Shown here one piece after another: positions 14,313 through 21,301 of a DNA stretch of 21,301 nt (positions are counted from its first letter, which is position 1; each line of letters opens with the position of its first letter). The notes under the pieces were generated by a model. It did not search any database, was not told the origin of the DNA, and saw only the letters and a program-made list of their open reading frames with translations. This stretch comes from a virus. A program made the position numbers and the translations under genes. The DNA lies in IMG/VR virus record IMGVR_UViG_3300025138_000453, positions 1 through 21,301 of that record; one strand, 5' to 3'.

Positions 14313-15911
14313 CTACGATGAAGGAACTGTGTTAACAAAACTAGCATTATCACTACTATTTGTTACAGCAACTGTCAAAGTATAACCTAATATACTATAT
14401 TTTTCTTTGAATGCGTATTCAATTTTATTACCATTCCTTAATGCGAAAACTTCCCAATATCTATTTGCAACAGGATGGTCTATTATATTTATATATAATA
14501 TTTGTAGTACATTTGCATCAGTCATACCTTTAGCAAACAATACGTTATTAATTGTAACTGTAGCACCATCACCAGCAACGACTCTCCATGTTACAGTTAT
14601 GTTATTTTCTAGAACATTGTCACTGTCCGTTGAGAATTGTACTATACCAAGTGTTTCAGAATCAGTTGGTATAGGAGTAGCATCTGGCTGTGATGGTGTA
14701 ACACCAACTGCTGCCTCTAATATATTCATTCTTCTATTTAAATCTTGAATAACTATAGTATCTGAATCTCTATCAGACATTAAACTAATTACTTTAGTAT
14801 TTAAATTAGTAATTTCTGAATCAAAAGAATCTACTTCATTTCTCAATGTAGCCATTACTGTAAGATCTGAATCGCCTATTCCTTGTACACTAGCTATTTT
14901 ATTTTGAAATAAAGTATAATCTGAATCTATTAAAAGTTTTAATTCATTTTGTTTTGTTTTTAATAATTGTATTGTAGTTGTATCTGAATCTCTATCTAAT
15001 TTTAAATTGTCTACTTCATTTCTCAATGTAGCCATTACTGTAAGATCAGAATCATCTATACCTTTAACATTTGATAATTTTATTTGAAATAATGCATAAT
15101 CAGAATCAATTGCAACTTTTAAATCTGATTGTTTACTTTTTAAATTTTGTATAAATGTTGTATCTGAATCAACATCTAATCTTAAACTATCAACATCATT
15201 TCTCAATTGAGCTGATGCTGCTAAATCTGAATCACCTATACCTACTATACTAGCTATTTTCAATTGAAAAGCTAAATGATCTGAATCTGTATCAATTCTC
15301 AATTGATCAATTTCTTTTGTATGTCTAGCAACTGTGGCTTGATCAGATTCGTTCATTGCATTAGGAACAAACTCGTCTAATCCTAATGGTCCTACATATC
15401 TTGCTCCACTTATATAAACTGACTTACCACTGAAGCTTACTCCGTTAGGTAAATTCTCTCCCATGAAATGTAATACACCAGACGAATAATCAAAAAACCA
15501 TTCATCATTATTACCTGAACCAGAAGCAAAAACTTGTTTACTTATATTTGCAGCACTATCGCTATCATTAGAAGTATGAATGTAAACTTTTACTTGGTAC
15601 GTTGCTCCAAATTCTGGATTAATCCAATTAGTTAATCCTGTTAACCATGTACGATTAGTAGAAGCAGTACCATCATTTGTTGTTTCAATTAAATTATTAG
15701 ATCCATATACTTCTACTATACTATTGTTGGAAGCAGGAATAGCTATAGGAATAGCACCAGCTTTATTCCAAGTTAAATCACCTCTTATAACTAACGGTGA
15801 TGGTATTGATTCGTTAGTAGCTCCTTTTAGACTATCAGAGTCAGTTCTAGTAACATTAAAACCTAATTTTTTAAATAGAAAATCGACTTTTGATTTTAAA
15901 CTAATAGCCAT
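14313..15911 (-). CDS. Fibre-like structural protein with 60-residue DSD coiled-coil repeats
   Basis: This 532-residue protein has three parts. The N-terminal domain (about 30-180) includes TWLTGLTNWINPEFGATYQVKVYI, DEWFFDYSSGVLHFMGENLP and ISGARYVGPLG, a module I recall from marine phage structural proteins. Residues about 195-395 are coiled coil punctuated by DSD. Within it, a unit beginning LRNEVDxxxxDxDSD, then IDSDYxLFQ, then GIxDSDLTVMAT repeats every 60 residues. The C-terminal part (about 410-532) is beta-rich and may be a tip or attachment domain. There are 12 exact DSD tripeptides. The start overlaps the PKD-protein stop as TAATG with only a weak Shine-Dalgarno, so translation is coupled. 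A tail fibre, or fibre connector, made with the PKD protein is likely. No catalytic motif is seen. Confidence 0.72.
   Translation of the reverse strand: MAISLKSKVDFLFKKLGFNVTRTDSDSLKGATNESIPSPLVIRGDLTWNKAGAIPIAIPASNNSIVEVYGSNNLIETTNDGTASTNRTWLTGLTNWINPEFGATYQVKVYIHTSNDSDSAANISKQVFASGSGNNDEWFFDYSSGVLHFMGENLPNGVSFSGKSVYISGARYVGPLGLDEFVPNAMNESDQATVARHTKEIDQLRIDTDSDHLAFQLKIASIVGIGDSDLAASAQLRNDVDSLRLDVDSDTTFIQNLKSKQSDLKVAIDSDYALFQIKLSNVKGIDDSDLTVMATLRNEVDNLKLDRDSDTTTIQLLKTKQNELKLLIDSDYTLFQNKIASVQGIGDSDLTVMATLRNEVDSFDSEITNLNTKVISLMSDRDSDTIVIQDLNRRMNILEAAVGVTPSQPDATPIPTDSETLGIVQFSTDSDNVLENNITVTWRVVAGDGATVTINNVLFAKGMTDANVLQILYINIIDHPVANRYWEVFALRNGNKIEYAFKEKYSILGYTLTVAVTNSSDNASFVNTVPSS
14830..15250 (-). 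repeat. Tandem 180-base repeat inside fibre-like gene
   Basis: A 38-base stretch at 14830-14867 recurs identically at 15010-15047, exactly 180 bases away. A diverged copy begins near 15191, again 180 bases on. The unit encodes 60 residues of DSD-punctuated coiled coil. Near-identity of the first two copies suggests recent duplication or gene conversion. Confidence 0.85.
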
Positions 15912-18900
15912 TAACTTATACTCAAACTAGTTACTGTATCGTTAGCTGCTAAAGCTATTCTCAATAATACAACATTACTATCTGCATTAGTTGAGTTCTG
16001 TGTTCCTAAAGTAAATTTAAAAGATCCATTTAATGATCCACTACCAATAACATCTGCTCCTGTAGATGCACAACCATCTGAACCATTACCACCATTTCCC
16101 GTATCACTTCCAGGCACACCTGCACCTGCATATTGAACTCCACAATTTAACCAACCGTTTATGCCTGAAGTATTATCAATTGTTGTACCAGGAGCAGCTA
16201 TAAACATTCCTTCTATACCGGTAGTAGAAACTATACTTAATGTAAAGTTAGCCATAGCAGCTCTTCTAAATGCTAGTGTAAAATACTGAGTTCCTGTATC
16301 ACCAGATCTGTTCGGACCAGGTGGAATATATGTAGAATAATTTAGTACATCATGTTTTAATAATCCAAGTCTAACTGTAGATTCTTTTGTTCCAGCTATA
16401 CCAGGATCAGCACTTTCTGAAAAAATTTCTGTTGTGTAGTAATTAAAACTTGAACCTCTTAAAGATGGCGTATTAGTTGTTTCAGATTTAAAAGCTGCTG
16501 ACCTTACTGCATTATCTGTAAATGTTGAACCTAAACTATTAGATACTTGTATAGAATTTTCATTAATTCCAGATTGAGAAGCTGTATGTACATTTATATT
16601 TGTTGTATTTTCAATATACGAACTTGTACCATTAACATTTCTTGCTCTTATTTTTATTCTATCTACAGTTCTTACTGATGAAGAAGTTATAGGTACAGAT
16701 AATGTTCCTATTGCATAAGCAGAACCTACACCCACATTAGCTATAGGTATTCCAGATGATAACATAGTAGTTGATCCATCAATATTTGCATAGCTATAAT
16801 CAGTATTAACTGTACCAGACGAAGATGTACTTTCTTGATTAGTTCCAGTATCTATTTCTACTACGTTTGAAACATCGCAGTATGCTTCTCCTGTTAAATT
16901 AGTTATTGTAATACCAGCAACATTTATTGTTGGTGATCCTGAATTGAAATAAGGTATACCAGATATATATCTAAAAGTTCCAGCATTATTTACTGTTAAT
17001 GTTCCTGCATTTGTAACTACAGGTGAAGATGTAAGACTATCTCTTAATATATGAACAAAATTAGTACTTCCAGTTATAGCATGTACTAATTTTTGAGCAT
17101 TTAAACCAGTAGAATAATCACTTTCTGATCTAGATATTTTTGCATCAAATGTTTGATAAAAACCAGTTGGATATATTGATGAAGAAATAGTAACATGAGC
17201 ATCATTTTGTTGCGTTATAACTAGTGTATCAAAAGTACCAGTTTCATTTACAATACCAAAATTGAAATGTTTAATACCTTTTACTACATTATTAATTGAA
17301 CTAGCTAAATTACCAAAAGCTCCATTCAATGCATTGTTTATAGTATTTGTTTCAACTGTACCAGATATATATCTTCTAGCAGTTGTTGTATTTAAACTAT
17401 CTCCTGCATTTAAAGTAGTAAACGAACTTGTTTGATCTCTAAAACCTGAAACTAGTTTTGGATTATTACCCTGTGCTGGACTAGCAAATGTTAAACTAAA
17501 CGAAGATAAATCGTTTGGAGCAGCTGGAGGATCTGATAAAGTAAATGTCAATTGTTCATTATCGGTTTGTGACTCACCACCTGGTGATCCATTTCCTGTT
17601 AAGGTAATTGTATAACTTTGAGTATTTGCTCCTAGATAATTATGATTAAGTGTATGCCCTATTGATCCAGGTGTTGAACCATCTTCTGCTATATTATCAT
17701 TACTTCCATGTGACCAACTATAAACGTAACTACTAGCATTTTGAGATGTGTTTGTTGCTGTTACTAAAGCTCTATTTTTACTATTATAGTCAGTAAAATT
17801 ATATAAACTATATTGATTATCGCCATCTTTATCTGAAACAGTATCAGCTGTAGCTGCTAAATTAACTCTTAGATCTGGTTTCACTGTAATTTTAAATTGT
17901 TCTGAGCTAAATGGTGACGAAGAGTGATTTGATACTACTCTCAATTCACCTGTATAAGTTACTGTATTTCCATTGGCTTGATCAGAACTTGAAAGTGCAT
18001 ATGTATGAGACAATGGACTTGCACTTCTATCTCCAGCAGAGCCTGAACCAACATTAACTGTAGTATTAGAAGTTCCATCTCCCCAAACATATACATATTG
18101 ATTGCCAAATATACTATGATTACCTATACCAGACCCGCTATTATTTGTTGCTTGTATAACATGACCGGAGGTTGCTTCTTCATTTATACCATCACTATCA
18201 TTTATACTTACAGATGGAGTATGAGTGTCTAAAATATTAAAAAGATTATCTGAGTCCGCTATAGGAAGATCAGCTGGATTAGCTGTCGTGTGTGTGTTTA
18301 AAGTTAATGAAATGTTAAAAGATCGATCAGTATCAGTAACTGAATCAAAAGTATAAGGTAACCTTGAACCTCCATTGTTTACAGAGCCACCTGCTTGTCC
18401 ATCGTTACTAACATAATAGACTCCATCACTATCTCCAAAATTCCAATTGTATGTAGCAGTGGAATTAGAAGTATTAGTTGTGTTGTTTTGTAGATAAACA
18501 GTTGCACCATCATCCCAGTTTGTAATAGGAGAACCTCCAGAAGAAGCTGAGTATATAGCAAAGCTAACTACAGGTGTAGCAGTATACACAATAACATAAT
18601 TAGATCTTTCTTTTATTGAAAATGAACCTGCACCTTCACCAGAATTATTTCTCGCTACAACTTTTACAGTAAAAGGAGAACCACTGTTACTATTATATGT
18701 ATGGGAAGGTGTACTATCAGAACTGTCAGAGTCTACTGTACCATCACCCCAATATATATCATATCTATTAGGTGTACCATCTGCTGATGTAGTAAGAGTT
18801 GTAGTAAACCCAGCTCCACCTACTAAATTATCACCATTAAAATCTAGGTTAGCTACAGCAGTATTTTTTAGAATGTTTCTTGAAGCTTCGTTTAATCTAT

Positions 18901-19225
18901 CTATAGCATCGGCAACAGTATTGTTAGTTTGTAATGAAATAATTCCAGGTTCAATTGTAAACGAACCATCACTAGGTGAGTTGAGAGTAACATTATCTCC
19001 TGATATATCTGACGAGGCAGCATGCTCTCTTATCATATTAAAGACAATATCTGAATCAACTATAGCAGGATTTTCTTGAAGTACACTTTTTACAAAGTCT
19101 GAATCAATATTAGAATGTATTTTATATACACCTTCGCCTTCAGAATTAACTGAAAAATTTACTGTTGTACTATTTCCGGATTCAATCCTTGTGACTAAAG
19201 GAATGTTCTCAGAGTCATATGCCAT
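15911..19225 (-). CDS. Large PKD-domain structural/adhesion protein
   Basis: This 1104-residue protein is probably a tail fibre or head-tail appendage. After an N-terminal region with two DSD motifs and a short helix (ADAIDRLNEASRNIL) come several PKD-like beta domains. Each has a WGDGT or similar turn and an SHTY strand: YDIYWGDGTVDSD with SHTY (about 160-180), YNWNFGDSDG, YVYVWGDGTS with SHTYA, and YVYSWSHGS with LNHNYL. The C-terminal domain has GTQYFTLAFRRA, GMFIAAPGTTIDN, GWLNCGVQYAGAGVPG, and a Gly-rich GGNGSDGC segment, which I remember as a repeated ending in marine T4-like phage fibres, possibly receptor-binding. AGAGG precedes the ATG, with a late promoter just upstream. The next gene overlaps its stop. 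PKD domains are known in cell-surface adhesion; binding a host glycan is inference. Confidence 0.8.
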   Translation of the reverse strand: MAYDSENIPLVTRIESGNSTTVNFSVNSEGEGVYKIHSNIDSDFVKSVLQENPAIVDSDIVFNMIREHAASSDISGDNVTLNSPSDGSFTIEPGIISLQTNNTVADAIDRLNEASRNILKNTAVANLDFNGDNLVGGAGFTTTLTTSADGTPNRYDIYWGDGTVDSDSSDSTPSHTYNSNSGSPFTVKVVARNNSGEGAGSFSIKERSNYVIVYTATPVVSFAIYSASSGGSPITNWDDGATVYLQNNTTNTSNSTATYNWNFGDSDGVYYVSNDGQAGGSVNNGGSRLPYTFDSVTDTDRSFNISLTLNTHTTANPADLPIADSDNLFNILDTHTPSVSINDSDGINEEATSGHVIQATNNSGSGIGNHSIFGNQYVYVWGDGTSNTTVNVGSGSAGDRSASPLSHTYALSSSDQANGNTVTYTGELRVVSNHSSSPFSSEQFKITVKPDLRVNLAATADTVSDKDGDNQYSLYNFTDYNSKNRALVTATNTSQNASSYVYSWSHGSNDNIAEDGSTPGSIGHTLNHNYLGANTQSYTITLTGNGSPGGESQTDNEQLTFTLSDPPAAPNDLSSFSLTFASPAQGNNPKLVSGFRDQTSSFTTLNAGDSLNTTTARRYISGTVETNTINNALNGAFGNLASSINNVVKGIKHFNFGIVNETGTFDTLVITQQNDAHVTISSSIYPTGFYQTFDAKISRSESDYSTGLNAQKLVHAITGSTNFVHILRDSLTSSPVVTNAGTLTVNNAGTFRYISGIPYFNSGSPTINVAGITITNLTGEAYCDVSNVVEIDTGTNQESTSSSGTVNTDYSYANIDGSTTMLSSGIPIANVGVGSAYAIGTLSVPITSSSVRTVDRIKIRARNVNGTSSYIENTTNINVHTASQSGINENSIQVSNSLGSTFTDNAVRSAAFKSETTNTPSLRGSSFNYYTTEIFSESADPGIAGTKESTVRLGLLKHDVLNYSTYIPPGPNRSGDTGTQYFTLAFRRAAMANFTLSIVSTTGIEGMFIAAPGTTIDNTSGINGWLNCGVQYAGAGVPGSDTGNGGNGSDGCASTGADVIGSGSLNGSFKFTLGTQNSTNADSNVVLLRIALAANDTVTSLSIS

Positions 19226-19248
19226 TATAAAATACCTCTTTTACTTAT

Positions 19249-19256
19249 TATTTATA
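19249..19256 (-). promoter_or_regulatory. T4-type late promoter before the PKD-domain gene
   Basis: Exact TATAAATA on the minus strand, 23 bases before the ATG at 19225, right after the hairpin at 19264-19299. The same hairpin-then-box layout occurs at 2952-2991. Confidence 0.75.
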
Positions 19257-19263
19257 AGTTGAT

Positions 19264-19299
19264 AAAATATTAGATACCATTTATGATACCTAATATTTT
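19264..19299 (-). terminator. Hairpin terminator after the DSD fibre gene
   Basis: Two 17-base arms separated by two bases pair fully on the minus-strand RNA if two G-U pairs are allowed. The same arms have A-C mismatches on the plus strand, so the minus strand is the better hairpin. It lies 20 bases after the stop at 19319. It is AT-rich and the following U tract is short, so strength is uncertain. Confidence 0.6.
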
Positions 19300-19318
19300 T
19301 AATCAATTAAGAGATAAT

Positions 19319-20128
19319 TTAAGAAGACTTAACTAAACTTACTACTGTTAAATCGTTACTTACAGCCGCAGGTTCTGTTAACACTACACTTGTTCCATTT
19401 GAAGCGGTATAGTCAGAAGATTCTAATCTAATACCGTTTAAAAATACCATAATTTGGTTAACAGTGTATCCTAATGTTGCTGAATTATTATCGTTTCCTG
19501 AAAAAGTAGTCTGTCCTGCTGTTGCTGTATATTCAAAGAAAGTAAATGTATTTCTCAATCCTTGGATTATAGCTTCATCTGAATCTAATCTTACGTGAGC
19601 AGCATCTGCTCTAGCTTTAGCAACAGCTACAGCTGTATCTAAAGATTGTAATTTTGATTCATCTGAATCTAATCTTGTTTTCATTCCATCGATTTGTGTT
19701 TGAACATTTTGTAATGCTATGGAATCTGAATCTAAATTAGTAATTGCAGATGAAATTTTTGCAGTTAATTGACTTATGATTAAATCTGAGTCAGCTAAAT
19801 TAACTAAACCAGCTGCAATAATACTTCTAGTATTTTCATGCTCAGAATCTAATCTTGATTTTACTTCTGTTATATCTGCATTTGTAGCTGTTATCTCAGC
19901 TGTTAAATTTGTTCTTAATGTTTGAATAACTGTACTATCTGAGTCAAGATCTGCTCTTAAACTAGCTGTGTTACCACCTAAGCTATTACCCAATGATTGT
20001 ATTTTTGCGTCATCAGAATCCAATCTACCTTTTATAAGTGCTATTGTATTAGCTAAGTCTGAGTCAACACCAGTTACTACAACTGATTGTCCTACTATTA
20101 ATTTGGCTAGTTCTCTACCTCTACTCAT
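19319..20128 (-). CDS. Tail fibre protein with DSD-punctuated coiled coil
   Basis: This 269-residue protein starts MSRGRELAKLIVGQ. Residues about 20-195 are a long coiled coil in which LDSD or a close variant recurs about every 20-30 residues, usually followed by I-Q-x-L. The last 70 residues, from FEYTATAGQTTFSGND through LGYTVNQIMVFLNGIRLESSDYTASNGTSVVL, are a beta domain common at the C-terminus of phage tail fibres. Seven exact DSD tripeptides are present. A late promoter lies 31 bases upstream, AAGGG serves as ribosome site, and a hairpin follows the stop, so this may be a single-gene unit. A trimeric fibre or fibre-associated protein is likely. The acidic triplets may mark ion-binding or register points in the coil, which is speculation. 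Confidence 0.8.
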   Translation of the reverse strand: MSRGRELAKLIVGQSVVVTGVDSDLANTIALIKGRLDSDDAKIQSLGNSLGGNTASLRADLDSDSTVIQTLRTNLTAEITATNADITEVKSRLDSEHENTRSIIAAGLVNLADSDLIISQLTAKISSAITNLDSDSIALQNVQTQIDGMKTRLDSDESKLQSLDTAVAVAKARADAAHVRLDSDEAIIQGLRNTFTFFEYTATAGQTTFSGNDNNSATLGYTVNQIMVFLNGIRLESSDYTASNGTSVVLTEPAAVSNDLTVVSLVKSS

Positions 20129-20246
20129 TTCTTTATTCCCTTTTATTTAAAATGTGATATATTTATAATTTCTTAGTATTATATTTTCGTCTTTTTTTTA
20201 ATTTTTTTTTATATTTTTCTTGTGTTACTCATTATAGTTTTTTTAA
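20129..20246. other. Longest intergenic gap, with A/T tracts
   Basis: These 118 bases separate the propeller gene from the fibre gene. They hold a late promoter and long T runs on the plus strand (20191-20218, A runs on the minus strand), which may bend the DNA. I see no convincing terminator hairpin or gene in it. Confidence 0.6.
20160..20167 (-). promoter_or_regulatory. T4-type late promoter before the DSD fibre gene
   Basis: Exact TATAAATA on the minus strand, 31 bases before the ATG at 20128, inside the longest intergenic gap. Confidence 0.75.
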
Positions 20247-21301
20247 TTAATTTGCTTTGAATACAAACGAAGCACCATGGTTACTTTGCGATGACACAAC
20301 AGTATTAATTGCTCCTGCAACTAATATTCCACCATTGTCATCTACTTCAATATTTTCTCCTAAACCATTAACAGCAGAACCTATATCAGGATTTAGAGAT
20401 TCTTCTAATGTATATGAACCGCTTGCTAAATTATAAACATGTACTTGTCCAGTTACACCTGCAAAATTTATATGTCCGATAAAGATTTTATTAGCATCAC
20501 TTGAAATGTCTACAGAATAACCAAATCTTCCGTACATTCCTGTTCCTGGAGGTACAAATTTTTGAGCTTGTGTCCAAGTTGTACCTGATCTTGTATATAC
20601 ATATGCTGCTCCAGTTCTACTAGTAGTTCCTGTATCAGCATCCCATGCTCCAACAACTGCTGTAGCTCCATCATCACTAATCGCTACACTTATACCATTT
20701 TGATCCAAAGCAACTCCATCTGAAGGTACTAATTTTGCTTGCTTTGTCCATGTTCCACCTCCGTAAGTATAAATATAAGCTTTACCTGCATTGCTAGCAT
20801 TAGTTGGACAACCAACTATCATGTAAGATTTGTCAGTTGTTATCTCAATATCTTCTCCAAACATATCATCATTCAATCTATCTGAACTAGATTGTTCAAT
20901 TAATTGTGATTGAGACCACGTTTCACCTGATCTTGTATAAACATATAATGCACCTGCATCTGTTGTTGAATTTCCAGCAACCCATTGTTTATTAGTAGCT
21001 CCAACAAACAACATAGAACCATCTGAAGTTAACTTACATCCTCTACCAAATGCTTCACCACCAGCTCCTGTATTACCACCATGTCCTTCTAAACCTTGAC
21101 TTAAAGTATATGTATCTGAACCAGTTTTTTTATATATCCATACTTTACCAACTCCAGAATCACTTCCAACTGTAAAGCCTGTTGATCCAACTGCTATATA
21201 AGTTCCTGTTCCATCTGTTGCTAATCCTCCACCTCCAAATCCTCTGTGTACAGCATCTTCGCCATGACTTATACCTGTATTTTGTGATCCAGATATACTC
21301 C
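20247..21301 (-). CDS. FG-GAP-like beta-propeller protein (5' end beyond window)
   Basis: The frame stays open from 21299 down to a stop at 20247, so these 351 residues are the C-terminal part of a longer protein. The ATG at 21014 is internal, because coding upstream of it continues the same pattern. A unit of about 55 residues repeats: a strand with VAGA, VVGA, IVG or IFIG, then GAAYVYTRSG-x-TW, then FG or FGYSVDISSD. Examples are GALYVYTRSGETWSQSQ, GKAYIYTYGGGTWTKQAK, and GAAYVYTRSGTTWTQAQ with GRFGYSVDISSDANKIFIG. These match FG-GAP or integrin-alpha-type propeller blades. The final blade ends GASFVFKAN. No signal peptide is visible in the part seen. Its place beside fibre genes suggests a virion surface or host-binding role, which is inference. 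Confidence 0.8.
   Translation of the reverse strand, partial: SISGSQNTGISHGEDAVHRGFGGGGLATDGTGTYIAVGSTGFTVGSDSGVGKVWIYKKTGSDTYTLSQGLEGHGGNTGAGGEAFGRGCKLTSDGSMLFVGATNKQWVAGNSTTDAGALYVYTRSGETWSQSQLIEQSSSDRLNDDMFGEDIEITTDKSYMIVGCPTNASNAGKAYIYTYGGGTWTKQAKLVPSDGVALDQNGISVAISDDGATAVVGAWDADTGTTSRTGAAYVYTRSGTTWTQAQKFVPPGTGMYGRFGYSVDISSDANKIFIGHINFAGVTGQVHVYNLASGSYTLEESLNPDIGSAVNGLGENIEVDDNGGILVAGAINTVVSSQSNHGASFVFKAN

Noticed and set aside
14486-14493. Exact TATAAATA within the fibre-like gene
   Set aside because: It is about 236 bases from the next gene start and sits in codons for the YINII region; probably chance in AT-rich code.
14830-15360. Evenly spaced repeats that could suggest a CRISPR array
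   Set aside because: The period is 180 bases, in frame, and translates to coiled-coil repeats; there are no short spacers or cas genes.
20191-20246. Long T tracts as a terminator of the propeller gene
   Set aside because: The T runs are on the plus strand, so the minus-strand RNA has A runs, and no stem precedes them.

Overview
This window looks like part of the late structural region of a T4-like myovirus from the sea, probably infecting a bacterium with a low-GC genome such as a SAR11-type or picocyanobacterial host. The evidence is a collinear set of recognisable T4 head and tail proteins (sheath gp18, tube gp19, portal gp20, neck gp13, prohead protease gp21, scaffold gp22, major capsid gp23), AT-rich DNA, tight gene packing, and repeats of the T4 late promoter octamer TATAAATA. 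Host identity is inference. Every supported gene is on the minus strand, so transcription runs from high to low coordinates, and no stretch over 300 bases lacks a gene.

In transcription order, the window opens with adhesion or fibre genes. These are the 3' part of an FG-GAP-like beta-propeller protein (20247-21301), a fibre protein with DSD-punctuated coiled coil and a fibre-type C-terminal domain (19319-20128), a 1104-residue PKD-domain protein (15911-19225), and a second DSD-repeat fibre-like protein with exact 60-residue repeats (14313-15911). The tail and head core follows: gp18, gp19, gp20, gp13, three small head-associated proteins, gp21, an unusually long gp22, and gp23. A strong hairpin terminator follows gp23. 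Beyond it a new promoter drives a 40-residue hydrophobic protein, a tail-tube-fold protein, a His-rich protein with a DnaJ-like Cys4 motif, a basic protein, a coiled-coil membrane protein, and an A-type Fe-S carrier (IscA/HesB family) cut by the window edge.

The genes work together in virion assembly. The portal nucleates the head, gp22 and the small acidic or basic proteins form the prohead core, gp23 forms the shell, and gp21 matures it by cleavage. gp13 joins head and tail, gp19 and gp18 build the contractile tail, and the fibre block probably supplies host recognition. Exact TATAAATA boxes just before six gene starts divide the block into late transcription units, two of which begin directly after a hairpin terminator.

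The least ordinary points are the phage-encoded IscA-like gene, gp13 placed between portal and protease genes, the roughly 565-residue N-terminal extension of gp22 with five GPHDQ-type motifs and an EF-hand-like loop, similar calcium-loop candidates in neighbouring proteins, and the DSD tripeptide recurring through the structural proteins.
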